A program made the position numbers and the translations under genes. The notes below the pieces were generated by a model. It worked only from the letters and a program-made list of their open reading frames with translations, searched no databases and was not told where the DNA came from. A DNA stretch of 64,000 nucleotides from Ichthyophis bannanicus (lineage: Eukaryota; Chordata; Amphibia; Gymnophiona; Ichthyophiidae), in NCBI GenBank assembly GCA_033557465.1, contig CM066031.1, forward strand, positions 1,067,124,444 through 1,067,188,443. The letters run 5' to 3'. Of this stretch, positions 45,091-55,769 are shown piece after piece. Each line of letters starts with the position of its first letter. The stretch's first letter is position 1.

Positions 45091-45143
45091 CGGAGCATGA
45101 ATACCCAAAGGTGCCAGAACTGGACTGGAGGAATGAAATGGAA
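45007..45143 (-). repeat. DIRS-d 5' inverted terminal repeat
   Basis: Inverted partner of 32107-32270, now 12.7 kb away because of the nested insertion. Confidence 0.9.
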
Positions 45144-46562
45144 TATCTGGGTCTTTCCCTCCTATTTCCTCCTAGGAGCAGCAAGGATGGTACACCTCAT
45201 GGCCACTTCCGTTCCCCTCCCTCCACCAGAAAAGACAGCAAACATCTCTTTCTCTCTTTGTAATGCTGCCATCTGACACCACAAAAACATTTTTTTTTTA
45301 TCTCCCATATAATATTTCTATTATCCCAAACATCTGCAATTGATTTTCCAACACAATGGAAATAATTTTGGCAGTCTTTCCATTACATACCGAGATATGT
45401 TGTTTTATAAAAGCGTACATTACTCTTCCTTTCTGACACAAAGGCATCCCCCCCTTCCTTATGTCACCTCCTGAGGACCTGTGGTACCTGCTTTAGAACT
45501 ATTAGTGAACTAATATTCTCTCTCTCTCTCAGGAACTAAAGGAAGACTTACTGGCTCCAGGTATGTCCAGTGGCAGATGGGACTTTTTTCCTTTGATCAC
45601 GTCATTAACCATTTTTCAAGTTCAGAACCAAATTTGAACCTGCAAAAAGGATTACAAGCAAGAAAAAAAACTCAGAAGAAATAAGCCTCTCCTAGCATTA
45701 AAGGCTGAGAATTCTGCAGCATAATCATTGCCAATAAGGATTAAAGTAAGTCTGATATGCTATTCCTGTTTACTGACATCTTGTATGTTTCAATACTATC
45801 TGATCACAGCCCTGGACACATATACCAAATACAAAATTACATTATGCAACTATCATCATCATAGATCCCATTCAGGGTCCTCTCCATTCCTTATTTTTTT
45901 TAAGACCACCCCTACTCCTTAACAGAACTGTAGTCCTATGAGCTATTCAAGGAAAGACAGAATCCAGAGGCCTTTTTTGAACAGCTCCTGTTTTCATTAG
46001 GGAAGATAACGCTTCATGTGGTGGTTGCTGATTTTGGATTTAGAGATGGTATTTTCTTCAGGCACAAACAGGGTTTATCCTCCTCAATAAGAATGTGTTT
46101 TTGCCCAAATAGACACCTACAATAGTGCATGACCTTGATCCATGCCCTAATCTCACCCTCATGCCCTCTTAAATGACTATACTCTTGCAAATATTGATAT
46201 GATACTTGGGACTTCGTAGTAGCTACTGTAGTTGACATCTGAAATGCAGAGCGATAATCTTTAAAAGAAATTCACCATTTCCTTTATTTCAAAAGTAAAA
46301 GGGTTCTCGCCTGCATGGGGGTAGGGGAAGAGAGTATGGCATTTACTAACCATCATGAACATCATCTCTTGAGCTAAATAGTTGAAACTATGCCATTCTA
46401 AGAGCCCCTGTTGATAAGATACAACCCCTTGCTGCAGTATCAAAATCATAAGATGATCCAACTAGATGTTTCCTATATTAATCTCCTGTAGATATTCTAT
46501 TGAGAAACTCTCCCAGTCAGCATAGTTTCTCCACAAGAGAATGCATATATTGTACCACAAAA
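45144..46562. other. No gene or repeat recognised
   Basis: Unique-looking DNA between two DIRS copies, with T and A runs and no motif-bearing frame. Confidence 0.55.
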
Positions 46563-46720
46563 TGATAATTACACTTACCTGGTACTTGTAGTTCCTTGAG
46601 TGACAGTTCAGTCCTCTACCTCTGGGTTGTCAACCTCCTCCTGCAGCTTGGAGACTGGTACGTGAGAATCATGACATCACTGGCTATTGCCTGCTGCTCT
46701 CTCTCCTCAGATCCAGTGTG
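46563..46720 (-). repeat. DIRS-f 3' inverted terminal repeat
   Basis: From 'gttcagtcctctacctctgg' to 'cagatccagtgtga' it matches the reverse complement of 52442-52560 with only a few differences. Confidence 0.93.
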
Positions 46721-46969
46721 AACTATTAACAAAGCAGACTCAAAGGAGCAACAAACCAGTAGTAGCTAGAACACATCTTTAACCTAACCTAAGTAACAAT
46801 AGAACGAAGTAAACCTGCATACCAGGCGGTCTTACTCCCTTCACTGTCACACACAGAATTAACTAGAAAAATACAGCGAACCTAAACAGTTCGAAGACTG
46901 ACCTACCTGTAGTGGTTCTCCTCGAGCCGGAAAATCTCCACCCCCTGCAAAAGAACTTCGGGCGGGATG

Positions 46970-47068
46970 GAGGACTGAACTGTCGTCACTCAAGGAACTA
47001 CAATTACCAGGTAAGTGTAATTATCATTTCCTTATCGTTCCTCCAGTTCAGTTCTCTACCTCTGGGAT
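46970..47068. repeat. DIRS-f internal complementary region
   Basis: The reverse complement of the left terminus (to about 47024) is followed directly by that of the right terminus ('tttccttatcgttcctccag'). Confidence 0.92.
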
Positions 47069-48190
47069 GTGCCAGAGCAGTAATCATTGGGAGGGACCCT
47101 TCCAGCCAGCTAGCAACACCGCAGCACCGAAACAAGCATCATTAGCAGCTGCGACATCAAGACGGTAATGCTTACTAAACGTATGCAGCAATGACCAAGT
47201 CGCCGCCCTACAGATCTCACCGGGCGGAACCAAACCGTGCTCCACCCAAGACGACACTTGCGCCCTGGTGGCATGAGCTCACAAACCTTAGGGTACGGAG
47301 CGACCGCGAAGCAGATAGGCTGAAGCAATCGCCTCCCGAATCCACCTGGCAATGGAAGCTTTCAATGCCGGCTCCCCCTTGCGCACACCTCCGAACACCA
47401 CAGAGCCGGTCCGACTTGCGAAAACCCTTCATAACCTTCAGATAGTGCCGCAAAACCTGCTTAACGTCCAAACGGCGCAAACTGCGGTCCAAGGCGCTCC
47501 CCTCCAATGACCCCAGAACTGGCAAGCACACGGACTGATTTAAGTGAAAGGGAGACACCACATTAGGCAAGAACGAAGGCACTGGACGCAGAACGACCTT
47601 TTCCTTTGAGGACGACAAAAACGGCTCCCTAGAAGATAAAGCTTGCAACTCCGAGATGCGCCTAGCTGAGCAGATCGCCACCAGAAATACAGTTTTTAAC
47701 GTTAATTCCTTCGCCGACGCCTGATGCAAAGGCTCAAAAGGCGGTTCGGTCAACGCCGACAGCACCAGATTGAGATCCCAAGGCGGAACCGTCACTCTGC
47801 GCGCCGGCCGCAATCTAGCCACCGCCTTAAGAAAACGGATCACATCAGCATGAGCTCCGAGAGCCACGCCTTGAACCTTGCCGCGATAACAGGCAAGAGT
47901 CGCCAATTGAACGCGCAGAGAACTAGCGGCCAGACCTTTATCAAAGCCGTCTTGCAGAAAGCTTAAAATAGAAGGAACAGAGACCGTGGACGCTCGAATC
48001 TGACGCCTCGAGCACCAATCTTCAAAAATACGCTAGACACGCACATACGCCAGGGAAGTAGACTGCTTACGTGCCCTAAGCAGCGTAGCAACGACTGACG
48101 CCGAATACCCTTTCTTCCTTAGCCTGGCCCTTTCAATGGTCATACCGTAAGCGAGAACCGATCCACCTGGGGCATGAAGAGAGGCCCTTG
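47069..48190 (-). pseudogene. DIRS-f tyrosine recombinase, frameshift and two stops
   Basis: Frame 47906-47410 gives WDLNLVLSAL, SARRISELQALS (first Arg), VVSPFHLNQSVCLPVL and LDVKQVLRHYLK. A short deletion near 47405 shifts the frame. In the corrected frame follow ASAYLLRGRSVP, a TAA (47288-47290), a TGA (47279-47281), the intact second box HATR, EICRAATWSLLHTF and SKHYRLD with its Tyr. All four catalytic residues survive although the reading frame does not. Confidence 0.88.
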
Positions 48191-49486
48191 CATCAAAAAG
48201 GTCCACCCTTGCCGGCAGCCGCCAGGGTCATCCGTCTAGGAGATGCACGAGATCTGCGTACCATGGGCGTCTCGGCCAGTCGGGGGCCACCAGAAGTACC
48301 CTTCCCGGGTGAGCTTCAATCCACTGAATCACGCGGCCTATCAATGCCCACGGCGGGAAGACATACAGGAGAGCTGAGGTCGGCCAATGATGCAACAGGG
48401 CGTCTATGCCCTCAGACATCCTCTCTTGCCTCCTGCTGAAGAACCGGCTGACCGGTCGCCATTAAATCCATTATGGGCATCTCCCACCGAGCCAGTATCT
48501 ACGCAAAGACGTCAGGGTGCAATTCCCACTCTCCTGCATCTACCCGAACTCTGCTGAGGAAGTCTGTCATCACATTGTCTTTTCCTGCAATGTGCACCGC
48601 TGAAAGTGCCGTCAACCAACATTCCACCCAGGCGAACAGCACATCCGCCTCTGCCTCCATCGCTGCACTCCCCGTGCCACACTGGCGATTGATGTAGGCG
48701 ACCGTTGCAGAGTTGTCGGACAGAACACGAACTGCGCGACCTAGCACCAACTGTTCGAAGGCAAGAAGCGCTCGGACCACTGCTCGCAGTTCCAAACGAT
48801 TTAATCGACAAAGAAGCCTCCAGCGGGGACCAAACCCCCTGCGCGAACTTGGTCCCGCAGTGGGCTCCCCAGCCCGTAAGGCTGGCGTCCGTCAACATTG
48901 GCAGCCACTCTGGCTGTTCCAGCGGCATCCCGGCCGACAACGAAGACGGGAGCAGCCACCACCGAAGAGACTGTCAGACCTTGCCCGGACACGGAAGCAG
49001 TTTACTCAAAGGGTCCAACTGATGCGACCAGAGGTGAAGTAGAGCCCTCTGCAGAGGCCGCATATGCACTTTGGCCCAAGGCACTGCCTCCAGCGTTGCC
49101 GCCATTGTCCCCAGCACGCAGAGATAAGACCATGCCAACGGAGCTGGAGTCGCTCTGAACTTGCGCACCAGACTGCGAAGCGCCTGAGCTCTTTTGTGCG
49201 GCAAAAACACCTGCCCCTTGTTTGTGTCGAACCGAACCCCCAGGTACTCGAGGTCCTGAGAAGGCTTTAGTCGGCTCTTGGATGGGTTTACCACCCAACC
49301 GAGACTCTGCAAGAAGTGCACCTCCCTGCTTGTCACCTGTATGCTCTCCGCCTCGGACTTCGCCCGAATCAACCAATCGTCGAGGTACGGGTGCACCAGG
49401 ATGCCTTCTTTGCGCAACGCCGCCGCCACCACCACCATAATTTTGGTGAAAGTTCACGGCGCCGTTGCCAGACCGAAGGGCAACGC
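48191..49486 (-). pseudogene. DIRS-f RT C-terminus / RNase H / Dam-like region, broken
   Basis: Frame 49438-48974 starts at MVVVAAALRKEG and carries motif C (HPYLDDWLIR) and the thumb. RNase H follows with LTDASLTGWGAHC (48940 region), MELRAVVRALLAFE, VLSDNSATVAYINRQ and HIAGKDNVMTDFLSR (48795-48499). The Dam-like end is at 48419-48228 (YVFPPWALIGRVIQ, VLLVAPDWPRRPW). A lesion between 49438 and 49487 separates it from the RT frame upstream, and another near 48440-48490 removes the DLMAT block. Confidence 0.85.
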
Positions 49487-51492
49487 CTAGAACTGATAGT
49501 GCCCCCACGGAAAGGCAAACCTTAGAAACTTTTGATGTGCAGCCCGAATGGGTATGTGCAAATAGGCCGCCATAAGATCCAGCGACATCAAGAACTCCCC
49601 CTGATGCACCGCCACAATGACCAACCGCAAAGTTTCCATGCGGAAATGCGGCACCCTCAGGCAACGGTTTACACCTTTGAGATCTAAAATGGGCCGTAGT
49701 GCTCTGCCTTTCTTTGGCACCATGAAATAAATGGAGTACCGCCCCACACCGAACTTGGCCTTCGGCACCTCCACGACTGCCCCTAAACGCAAAAGCCGCC
49801 CCAAAGTACTGCGGATCGCTAGGGTCTTCTTTTGGCTCCTGTAGGGAGACATGACAAAGGAATCTCGCACGAGCCGCGCCAGCTCCAACGCATAACTGTG
49901 TCGAATGATCTCCAGCACCCACTGGTCGGACGTGATGAGGGTCCAAGCAGAAAGAAACTCCCGGAGCCGCCCTCCTATGGAAACTCCTTCCGCCGGGACC
50001 CGCCTCATCTCATTGTGCCTTGCGAGCTGTTGATGCGGAACCTGAGGAGAACCCTCTATTAGCTCCCCGAAACCCGCGAAATCCCTGGGCTCGGGACGGA
50101 AAGCGGCCCCTTTGGAAAGATCCGAACCACGGGGTGCGAAATCTCCAAAAATCCTGAAACTGGCCTCTAAAGCCCTGACCACCTTTCCCGGTTTCGGCTT
50201 GTCCTCTGGAAGTCTACCAGCCTTGGACTCCCCAAGCTCTTTCACCAACTTACCGAGATCTTCCCCAAAGAGCAACTTCCCCTTAAACGGCAACTTACTG
50301 AGCCGAGACTTGGAAGAACCATCCGCCACCCAATTTCGCAACCATAGCGATCTGCGGGCGGCCACCACGGAACCCGTGCTATTCACGAGTGCTCTGATCA
50401 AATCATAATGCACATCCGCCAAATATGCCGTCCCAGATTCCAGGCGACCGAGCTCCTTGAGCTCGAGATCCAGGTGCGTCGAGTGGCACAACCGTTGCAC
50501 CCAGCGCAAACACGCCCGCACCACCCAAGCTCCGCATATAGACGCCTGCAACGAAAGCAAATCCGCTTCAAAGGTCTGCTTCAGGAGCCCATCAACTTTA
50601 CGGTCCTGAGCATCCTTTAAGGCTGCACTGCCCTCCACCGGAATGGTGGTCTTTTTTGCAACTGACGACACCGCGTCTACCCGCAGCATCCGAAACCTTT
50701 CCTTATCCGTATCGGCCAGAGGATAGAGCCGATTCATCGTGCGCACCCCTCTGAGCCCTGCCTCAGGCTGGTCCCATTCGTCTTGAATCATTTTGGCGAC
50801 CACTCTGTGCACTGGCAACACCACCTGTGTCTGCCGCACCGCCTGAATAACGGGATCCTCAACTCCCTCCTCCGCAGAAGTTTGCGTAGCGAGATTCAAC
50901 ATCTGCATCGATTCCGAGATCAGCGCCGGCAACCCCTCTTTACGGAAGACTCTAATGATCTTAACTTGATCTTCAGGCTCCAGGATCTCTCCTTCTTCCA
51001 GATCCTGTGCACACTCCTCATTCTCCCAGTCGGGATCCTCGACTTCCTGCCAATCGGCTTCTGCAGAAGACGATGCCCGGGCTCTAGTTCTCTTAGATGC
51101 CGGCGGACCTTCTGCAACCTCGTCAGACCCCACCATATGCGTACCCGGAACCGCAAGTGGCGAAGCCCCTGGCATCTTACCCTGACGCCGCAAACAAAAG
51201 GCTTGGTGCATCATCAAAATGAACTCAGGACAAAACTCTGCAAGACCCGCCGACTGCTGCTCCTGTACCGCCGCCGCGGACCCTGCAGGCTCTTCCAAGG
51301 GGGCCCCTGCCCGAGCGATTGCAGGGATTCAGTCAGCGGCCCCGTCGGCGCCCCCTGCGCCTCTAGAGACTCCTTAAAGTCCATTTGCTGCTCCATTGTG
51401 GAAGAAAGGGTTGCACAGCCGCGGCACACACCTGAATGTGCCACCGTGCCCCTCCGGGTGTCACAGACAACACACTGTGGCCGCCCCACCAT
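49487..51492 (-). CDS. DIRS-f gag-RT fused frame (one frameshift at N-terminus)
   Basis: From 51298 to 49487 there are 603 uninterrupted codons covering most of Gag and the first half of RT. The start at 51490-51492 gives MVGRPQCVVCDTRRG then GVCRGC (zinc ribbon). A shift at the G/C run near 51300 separates it from the long frame. In the long frame come an acidic EDPDWENEECAQDLEEGEI stretch, VHRVVAKMIQDEWDQPEAG, TTIPVEGSAALKDAQDRKVD, SGTAYLADVHYDLIRAL and LLFGEDLGKLVKELGE, then RT from about residue 470: YSIYFMVPKKG, RPILDLKGVN and motif A SLDLMAAYLHIPI. No stop separates gag from RT, so a single Gag-Pol precursor is plausible in this lineage. Type I copies instead have a stop near the junction. 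Confidence 0.88.
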
Positions 51493-51875
51493 AGAGCAGG
51501 TAAGCACCCTGACAGAAGGAGTCCCTCCTCTCCTGTGCTGTCACTTTTTTTTTTTTTTTTTTTTTAAACTCCAAATAAAATAAAACCAAACGCCAACTAA
51601 AACCAGGCCTATTTAAACCTCCAAAAACTTTAACTGGCAAGAATTTCCCCACCAACTCTACGCGGGAAATCCCCCCCCCCCCCCACACCGTCTGAACCAA
51701 AAGCAGCCCCGACAGGACTCCCTACCCCGGTCAGCGGCATTGAAAATAACGCAAAAGAAATAACAGAAATAAAGAAAATAAAAGAAACAAGCCCAAAGAA
51801 ACTAAAACGGTAGCTAAAAACACCTACCAACCCGTTTTCCCAGCTCCCCAGAGCTACGCGGCTTCCCGCACCACA

Positions 51876-51890
51876 CAAAATGACCGCCGG
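51876..51890 (-). promoter_or_regulatory. Degenerate YY1-like site in DIRS-f leader
   Basis: Sense strand CCGGCGGTCATTTTG; the CCAT core is changed to TCAT. It is about 695 bases from the 5' end. Confidence 0.4.
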
Positions 51891-52419
51891 GAACCTCAGA
51901 ACCGGCAAAGGCGCCAAAAGACAAGCCGGCCAGCGCTCTGCACGTTGGCTTAGTTCCCGCCTGTGAAAGCGCAACCTGCCCCCAGTTAAGTGCTTACCGA
52001 GCAGGTCTGCGCCGCTATGCGATCCTCTCGTGCACAGCGTTACCTTACAAGCTGCAGCAGAAGACAACGCTCCGGTCCGTTCAACCGCCCTGCCGAAGTC
52101 CCGGAGCCGTGTCCATGCGGCCACCGCAGCACGAGGAAGAGAGGACTCGCAAGGAAGGACTCTCCCCCGTAGATTCAGGGGGGAAGAGATCCTCCAGCCA
52201 GAGGCAAACCACAAAGCCCTTCTGTGCCTTCAGTAAGTATTTCTCTTCGGTCTTGACAGGCAGGCAGGGAGCAAGAAAGCTAATCTGGTTTTTTTTTTGT
52301 TTTTTTTAAAGGGAAAGCACCCCAATTTTTTTGGAAAACCAAACTAATAATCGAAACCACACTAAGCTACACTCTCCTTATCTGTTCCTCCTGTGAGCCC
52401 CATCCAAGGCTCACAACGT

Positions 52420-52526
52420 CCTCCTGCTGCATGGAGATTGGTCACACTGGATCTGAGGAGAGAGAGCAGCAGGCTATAGCCAGTGATGTCATGATTCTGA
52501 CGTACCAGTCTCCAAGCTGCAGGAGG
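52420..52526 (-). other. DIRS-f 5' leader hairpin
   Basis: Bases 52420-52441 pair with 52505-52526 (cctcctgctgcatggagatt against its near complement) around a loop of about 63 bases. Confidence 0.8.
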
Positions 52527-52575
52527 AGGTTGACAACCCAGAGGTAGAGGACTGAACTGGAGGAACGATAAGAAA
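52442..52575 (-). repeat. DIRS-f 5' inverted terminal repeat
   Basis: Inverted partner of 46563-46720, ending 'ggaggaacgataag'. Confidence 0.93.
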
Positions 52576-53376
52576 AAGCAATTATGATATGAGAGGGCAG
52601 AGTGTGGTGAATAGATCCAAGGTCTCTGGATCTTTCCCTACTGGAAATGATCCATGAAATTTTGTTTTTTTAATTCTTTAAGCAGATTCCACTAACGTTG
52701 AATATGGTCCGAGTCTTCTCAAACTCAAAGACTATTTAATACAGTGTGTAAACTAAGCACTGTAATAAACTTTATTTTAGTGGATATCAGCTTGTTGCTT
52801 GATTATTTGTGAGAGCCTGAGGTCTTACCTAAAAGAGATGGGCTTGAGCACAGGATTCAAGGTGGATTCATGGATAGCTAGGAGAATGGTGACCGAATGC
52901 CAACTACCTGCGTTTGAGGAACCAGATGATCCATATAGGTAGTCTGGTCACAAACAAGTGAAGGCTCAGGAACCTGATAGCTGGGAGAAGGTAGGGAGCT
53001 AAGTAGGGCAAGGGCATAGGGCAAGATATAGAAGCAAGGGACAGGGACTGTTATGTCTTTGTGAACAGAGATATATATGCTTTGGAGTGCTATACAAATG
53101 ATTAGTACCAGTAATAGTAGTATTTTACTTTCACTTTTTTAGCCACTGGAGGAATGGCAAGAGACATATTTCATACCTTCAGTTGGAGATCTCCTATAAT
53201 TTGGTAATCTAGGACAGATAAAATATCTTTATTTATATTAAAATACTTTAGGATTCCCACCATACAGGCATCTGCCTCATCTTACAAATAAAAGGAGGTT
53301 CCTTGTGATTTACTTTTAATGCTAATTCAAGAAAAAAGAAAAAAAAAAAAAAGGGAGGTCTTTCAGAAGGGATATA
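52576..53376. other. No gene or repeat recognised
   Basis: AT-rich DNA with an A run at 53335-53352 and no motif-bearing frame. Confidence 0.5.
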
Positions 53377-53817
53377 GGGCCCGATATTCAACTGGGCAGG
53401 GCTAAGTGCCATAGCCGCTTAGCCCTGCCCACCCACACCCCAAATATTCACTTCCGCAGCAACAGAAGTGAATATCCCCAGGTCTGGCCGCGCTGCCTGG
53501 AAGCCGCTGAGGCTAACCGTGCAGCATCGATATTGGATGACGCACGGTTAGCCTCAGCACCTATAAAGATCTTATAGGCGCCGAGCACTAACCGCGCAGC
53601 TTCCAATATCGGTGCTGCATGGTTAGCAACAGTCCCCACCTCCGCTCCCCGCCCTGGCATATCCCGATGCTAGCTGACTAGCACAGGGCATGTAGGGGAC
53701 TCAGTCTGGGATATTCGACAGCACAACCTGTGTATGTACTGTCAAATATCCAGTTAGCAGGCATTTACACAGTTAACTGGCTGATAAATGTGTAAATGCC
53801 TTTTGAATATCGGGCCC
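53377..53817. mobile_element. 441-bp MITE-like element
   Basis: The ends form a perfect 15-bp inverted repeat, gggcccgatattcaa. Internal short palindromes are present, for example 'gctaaccgtgcagcatcgat' against 'atgacgcacggttagc'. No coding frame is seen, and no clear target duplication is readable. Probably a non-autonomous DNA transposon; the superfamily is unknown. Confidence 0.78.
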
Positions 53818-53831
53818 ATTCTCTTTTGTAG

Positions 53832-53925
53832 GAAGATGAAAACATGAGAATTGCCATATTGGGTCAGACCAAAGTCCATCCAGTCCAGTATCCTCTTTCC
53901 AACAAAGGTCAATCCAGATCTGCAT
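53832..53925 (-). mobile_element. CR1 3' end fragment
   Basis: 'agaattgccatattgggtca', 'gaccaaagtccatccagtcc' and 'ttccaacaaaggtcaatcc' match the CR1 3' terminus at 6110-6180 and 17140-17210. Only about 90 bases remain. Confidence 0.8.
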
Positions 53926-53949
53926 GCAAAAAGTGGCTCAAATGCAAAT

Positions 53950-54850
53950 TAGTCATGCATTAGTCTGTCGTTAAACTGTGCGCAAATGGCAGTGTTAAAC
54001 TGCAAGAGAAAACAAAACAAATGCGCACAAAAGTCGGCACTAGTTTGGCATGCTCTCCCCAAAGAAACAGGGACACCACGTGGCTAATTTGCATGAGCCC
54101 CAACAGTATTTTGATAGCATCAAAATACTGTTAGGGTGCTGGTGCCCCTGACAGAAAGCAAATCCCCAATGGCCCAGTGACCGCAATTCCCCCATCTGCC
54201 CAACCAAAAATAAACCTGTGGTCCAACAGCCCAACCAAAAATAAACCTTGTGTGGCTCAATAGCCCTGAATCCCCCACCCAACTAAAAATAAACATGGTG
54301 GTCCAGCAGTCCCCCACCTCCCCACCTGGTACCTTTACAAACGAGCTGGCGCGCTGCCCACGTGCTCCTGCTCTTGCACCGGCATCTTGAAAGATGGTGG
54401 TGCCTGGTACTGTGCAGTGCATCGTGGCCTTATATGACAGTCTGACCCTACCCGGTGCCTCCTAGGATGCAACGTGTGGGGCCAGGTGCAGCCATTTGTC
54501 AAGATGGCAGCGTTCCCGCTCATTTGTAAAGGTACCGGGTGGGGTGTTTGGGGCTGTTGGGCTATCAGGCTTATTTTCAGTTGGGGGGGGGTCACAGTTT
54601 TTGGGCCACCAGGGATTATTTGTAGTTGGGCGGGTGGGGGGTTCAGGGCCGCTGGGCCACCAGGGATTTGCTTTATGTCAGGGGCAGTGGACCCCCAACA
54701 GTATTTTGATCCAGGCATCAGGGAAAGCACCTGTTGCCACCAAAATACTGTAGGGGGCACGCGTTAGATGTTTAAGCCACCTCAGACCCAGGCATAGAGA
54801 TATTGGCACTAAGGCTGGATTCTCTGCATCGGGCACAGGCAATACATGCA
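53950..54850. mobile_element. Imperfect fold-back element
   Basis: The left arm (about 54050-54350) and the right arm (about 54510-54760) are inverted copies. Shared blocks include 'aatccccaatggcccagtg' and its inverse near 54650, and 'aggtacctttacaaacgagc' and its inverse near 54520. 'caacagtattttgat' occurs at both ends and once more in inverse orientation. Within the left arm a unit of about 30 bases ('ccaaccaaaaataaacctg') repeats three or four times. No coding potential. The outer limits are approximate. Confidence 0.72.
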
Positions 54851-55192
54851 TGCCATTTTATTATGTGCAGCTGATTTGCATCTAATTTAAATACATTTAA
54901 ATACTCTTGGCACTGTGCCCTAGTTTTTCCTTTGCTGTTTACGCGCGCGTTCGTCTCTTTTGTGTATTTGGCGATAGCAATAAGTGTGCTTTAAAGAGGC
55001 GTTATCTGTGCTTAAAAGATCATGTTAGTTTTCTGCATCAGCCCATAAGACATTTTCTCCTATCCCACGACTTTTTAATTTCCTCAGAAGTCTCTCCTGA
55101 GGGACTATCAACTGCCTTCTGAAAATCTAGATACAATATATCAACCAGGTTACCCTTATCCGTGTGTTTATTAACCCTTTCAAAAAAAATGG

Positions 55193-55348
55193 AAATTACA
55201 CATACCTGGTAATTGTAGTTCCTGGAGGGTCCAGTTTAGTCCTCCACATCCAGGTAGTGTTCCTCCTCCTGCAGCATGGAGACTGGACCAATCAGATTCT
55301 TTAGTACCACAGGATGTATGCTGCTGGAGCTCCCATCAGCCCCCAGTG
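55193..55348 (-). repeat. DIRS-g 3' inverted terminal repeat
   Basis: From 'tttagtcctccacatc' to 'cccatcagcccccagtg' it is nearly identical to the reverse complement of 61029-61145. Confidence 0.94.
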
Positions 55349-55671
55349 AACTATTAACAAAGCAAACTCAAAGAAGCAACACATGAATGAAAAATTTAAC
55401 TATAACAAGCCTTATGCCCCTAAACTATAATTTGACCCCCTCCCCAAACGAGAGAGCCAGAACTCTGCACCTTGCTTCTGCCCCCTTTACCTGAAAAAAA
55501 TTGGCAGACACAGTAGTAAGCATAAAATAAACCCCTACTGAGCAAGAAGGAGCGGGAGAACCCCAAACCATGAGGATCATAAGAAATTTACTTACCCGAC
55601 TCTCTTACACTGGTCTTCACGCGCCGATCAGGAAAACCAAAAGTTTTTTTTTTTTTAGACTCTCGGGAGGG

Positions 55672-55769
55672 ACTGAGGACTAAACTGGACCCTCCAGGAA
55701 CTACAATTACCAGGTATGTGTAATTTCTATTTCCTGAGTGGTCCTCCAGTTTAGTCCTCCACATCCAGG
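55672..55769. repeat. DIRS-g internal complementary region
   Basis: The reverse complement of the left terminus (to about 55730) is fused to that of the right terminus ('ttcctgagtggtcctccag'). Confidence 0.92.

Larger units (their letters stand above)
32107..45143 (-). mobile_element. DIRS-d: type II DIRS retrotransposon, host of nested DIRS-e
   Basis: The copy is complete from terminal repeat to terminal repeat but split by DIRS-e at 32755-39663. The left part (32107-32754) holds the 3' terminal repeat, the ICR and the first bases downstream of the YR. The right part (39664-45143) holds YR, RNase H, RT, gag and the 5' terminal repeat. An LINE tail has also inserted at 40699-40930. It has many stops and frameshifts and is among the oldest copies in the window, as it must predate DIRS-e. 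Confidence 0.92.
46563..52575 (-). mobile_element. DIRS-f: type II DIRS retrotransposon, full length
   Basis: At 6.0 kb this is the best preserved type II copy. It has matching terminal repeats, an ICR, a continuous 603-codon gag-RT frame and lightly damaged RNase H, Dam-like and YR parts. It contains the 5' hairpin, a degenerate YY1-like site and a long T tract (51546-51565) in the leader. The flanks do not allow a test for target duplication. Confidence 0.94.

Noticed and set aside
49002..49946. A 314-codon open frame on the minus strand in DIRS-f
   Set aside because: It overlaps the RT palm and thumb in a different frame, has Gly/His-rich sequence and no family motif. Shadow frame.
50783..51583. 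A 266-codon open frame on the plus strand
   Set aside because: It is antisense to DIRS-f gag, rich in Leu, Arg and Ser from the complement of acidic and basic gag codons, and ends in poly-T-derived phenylalanines. No motif.
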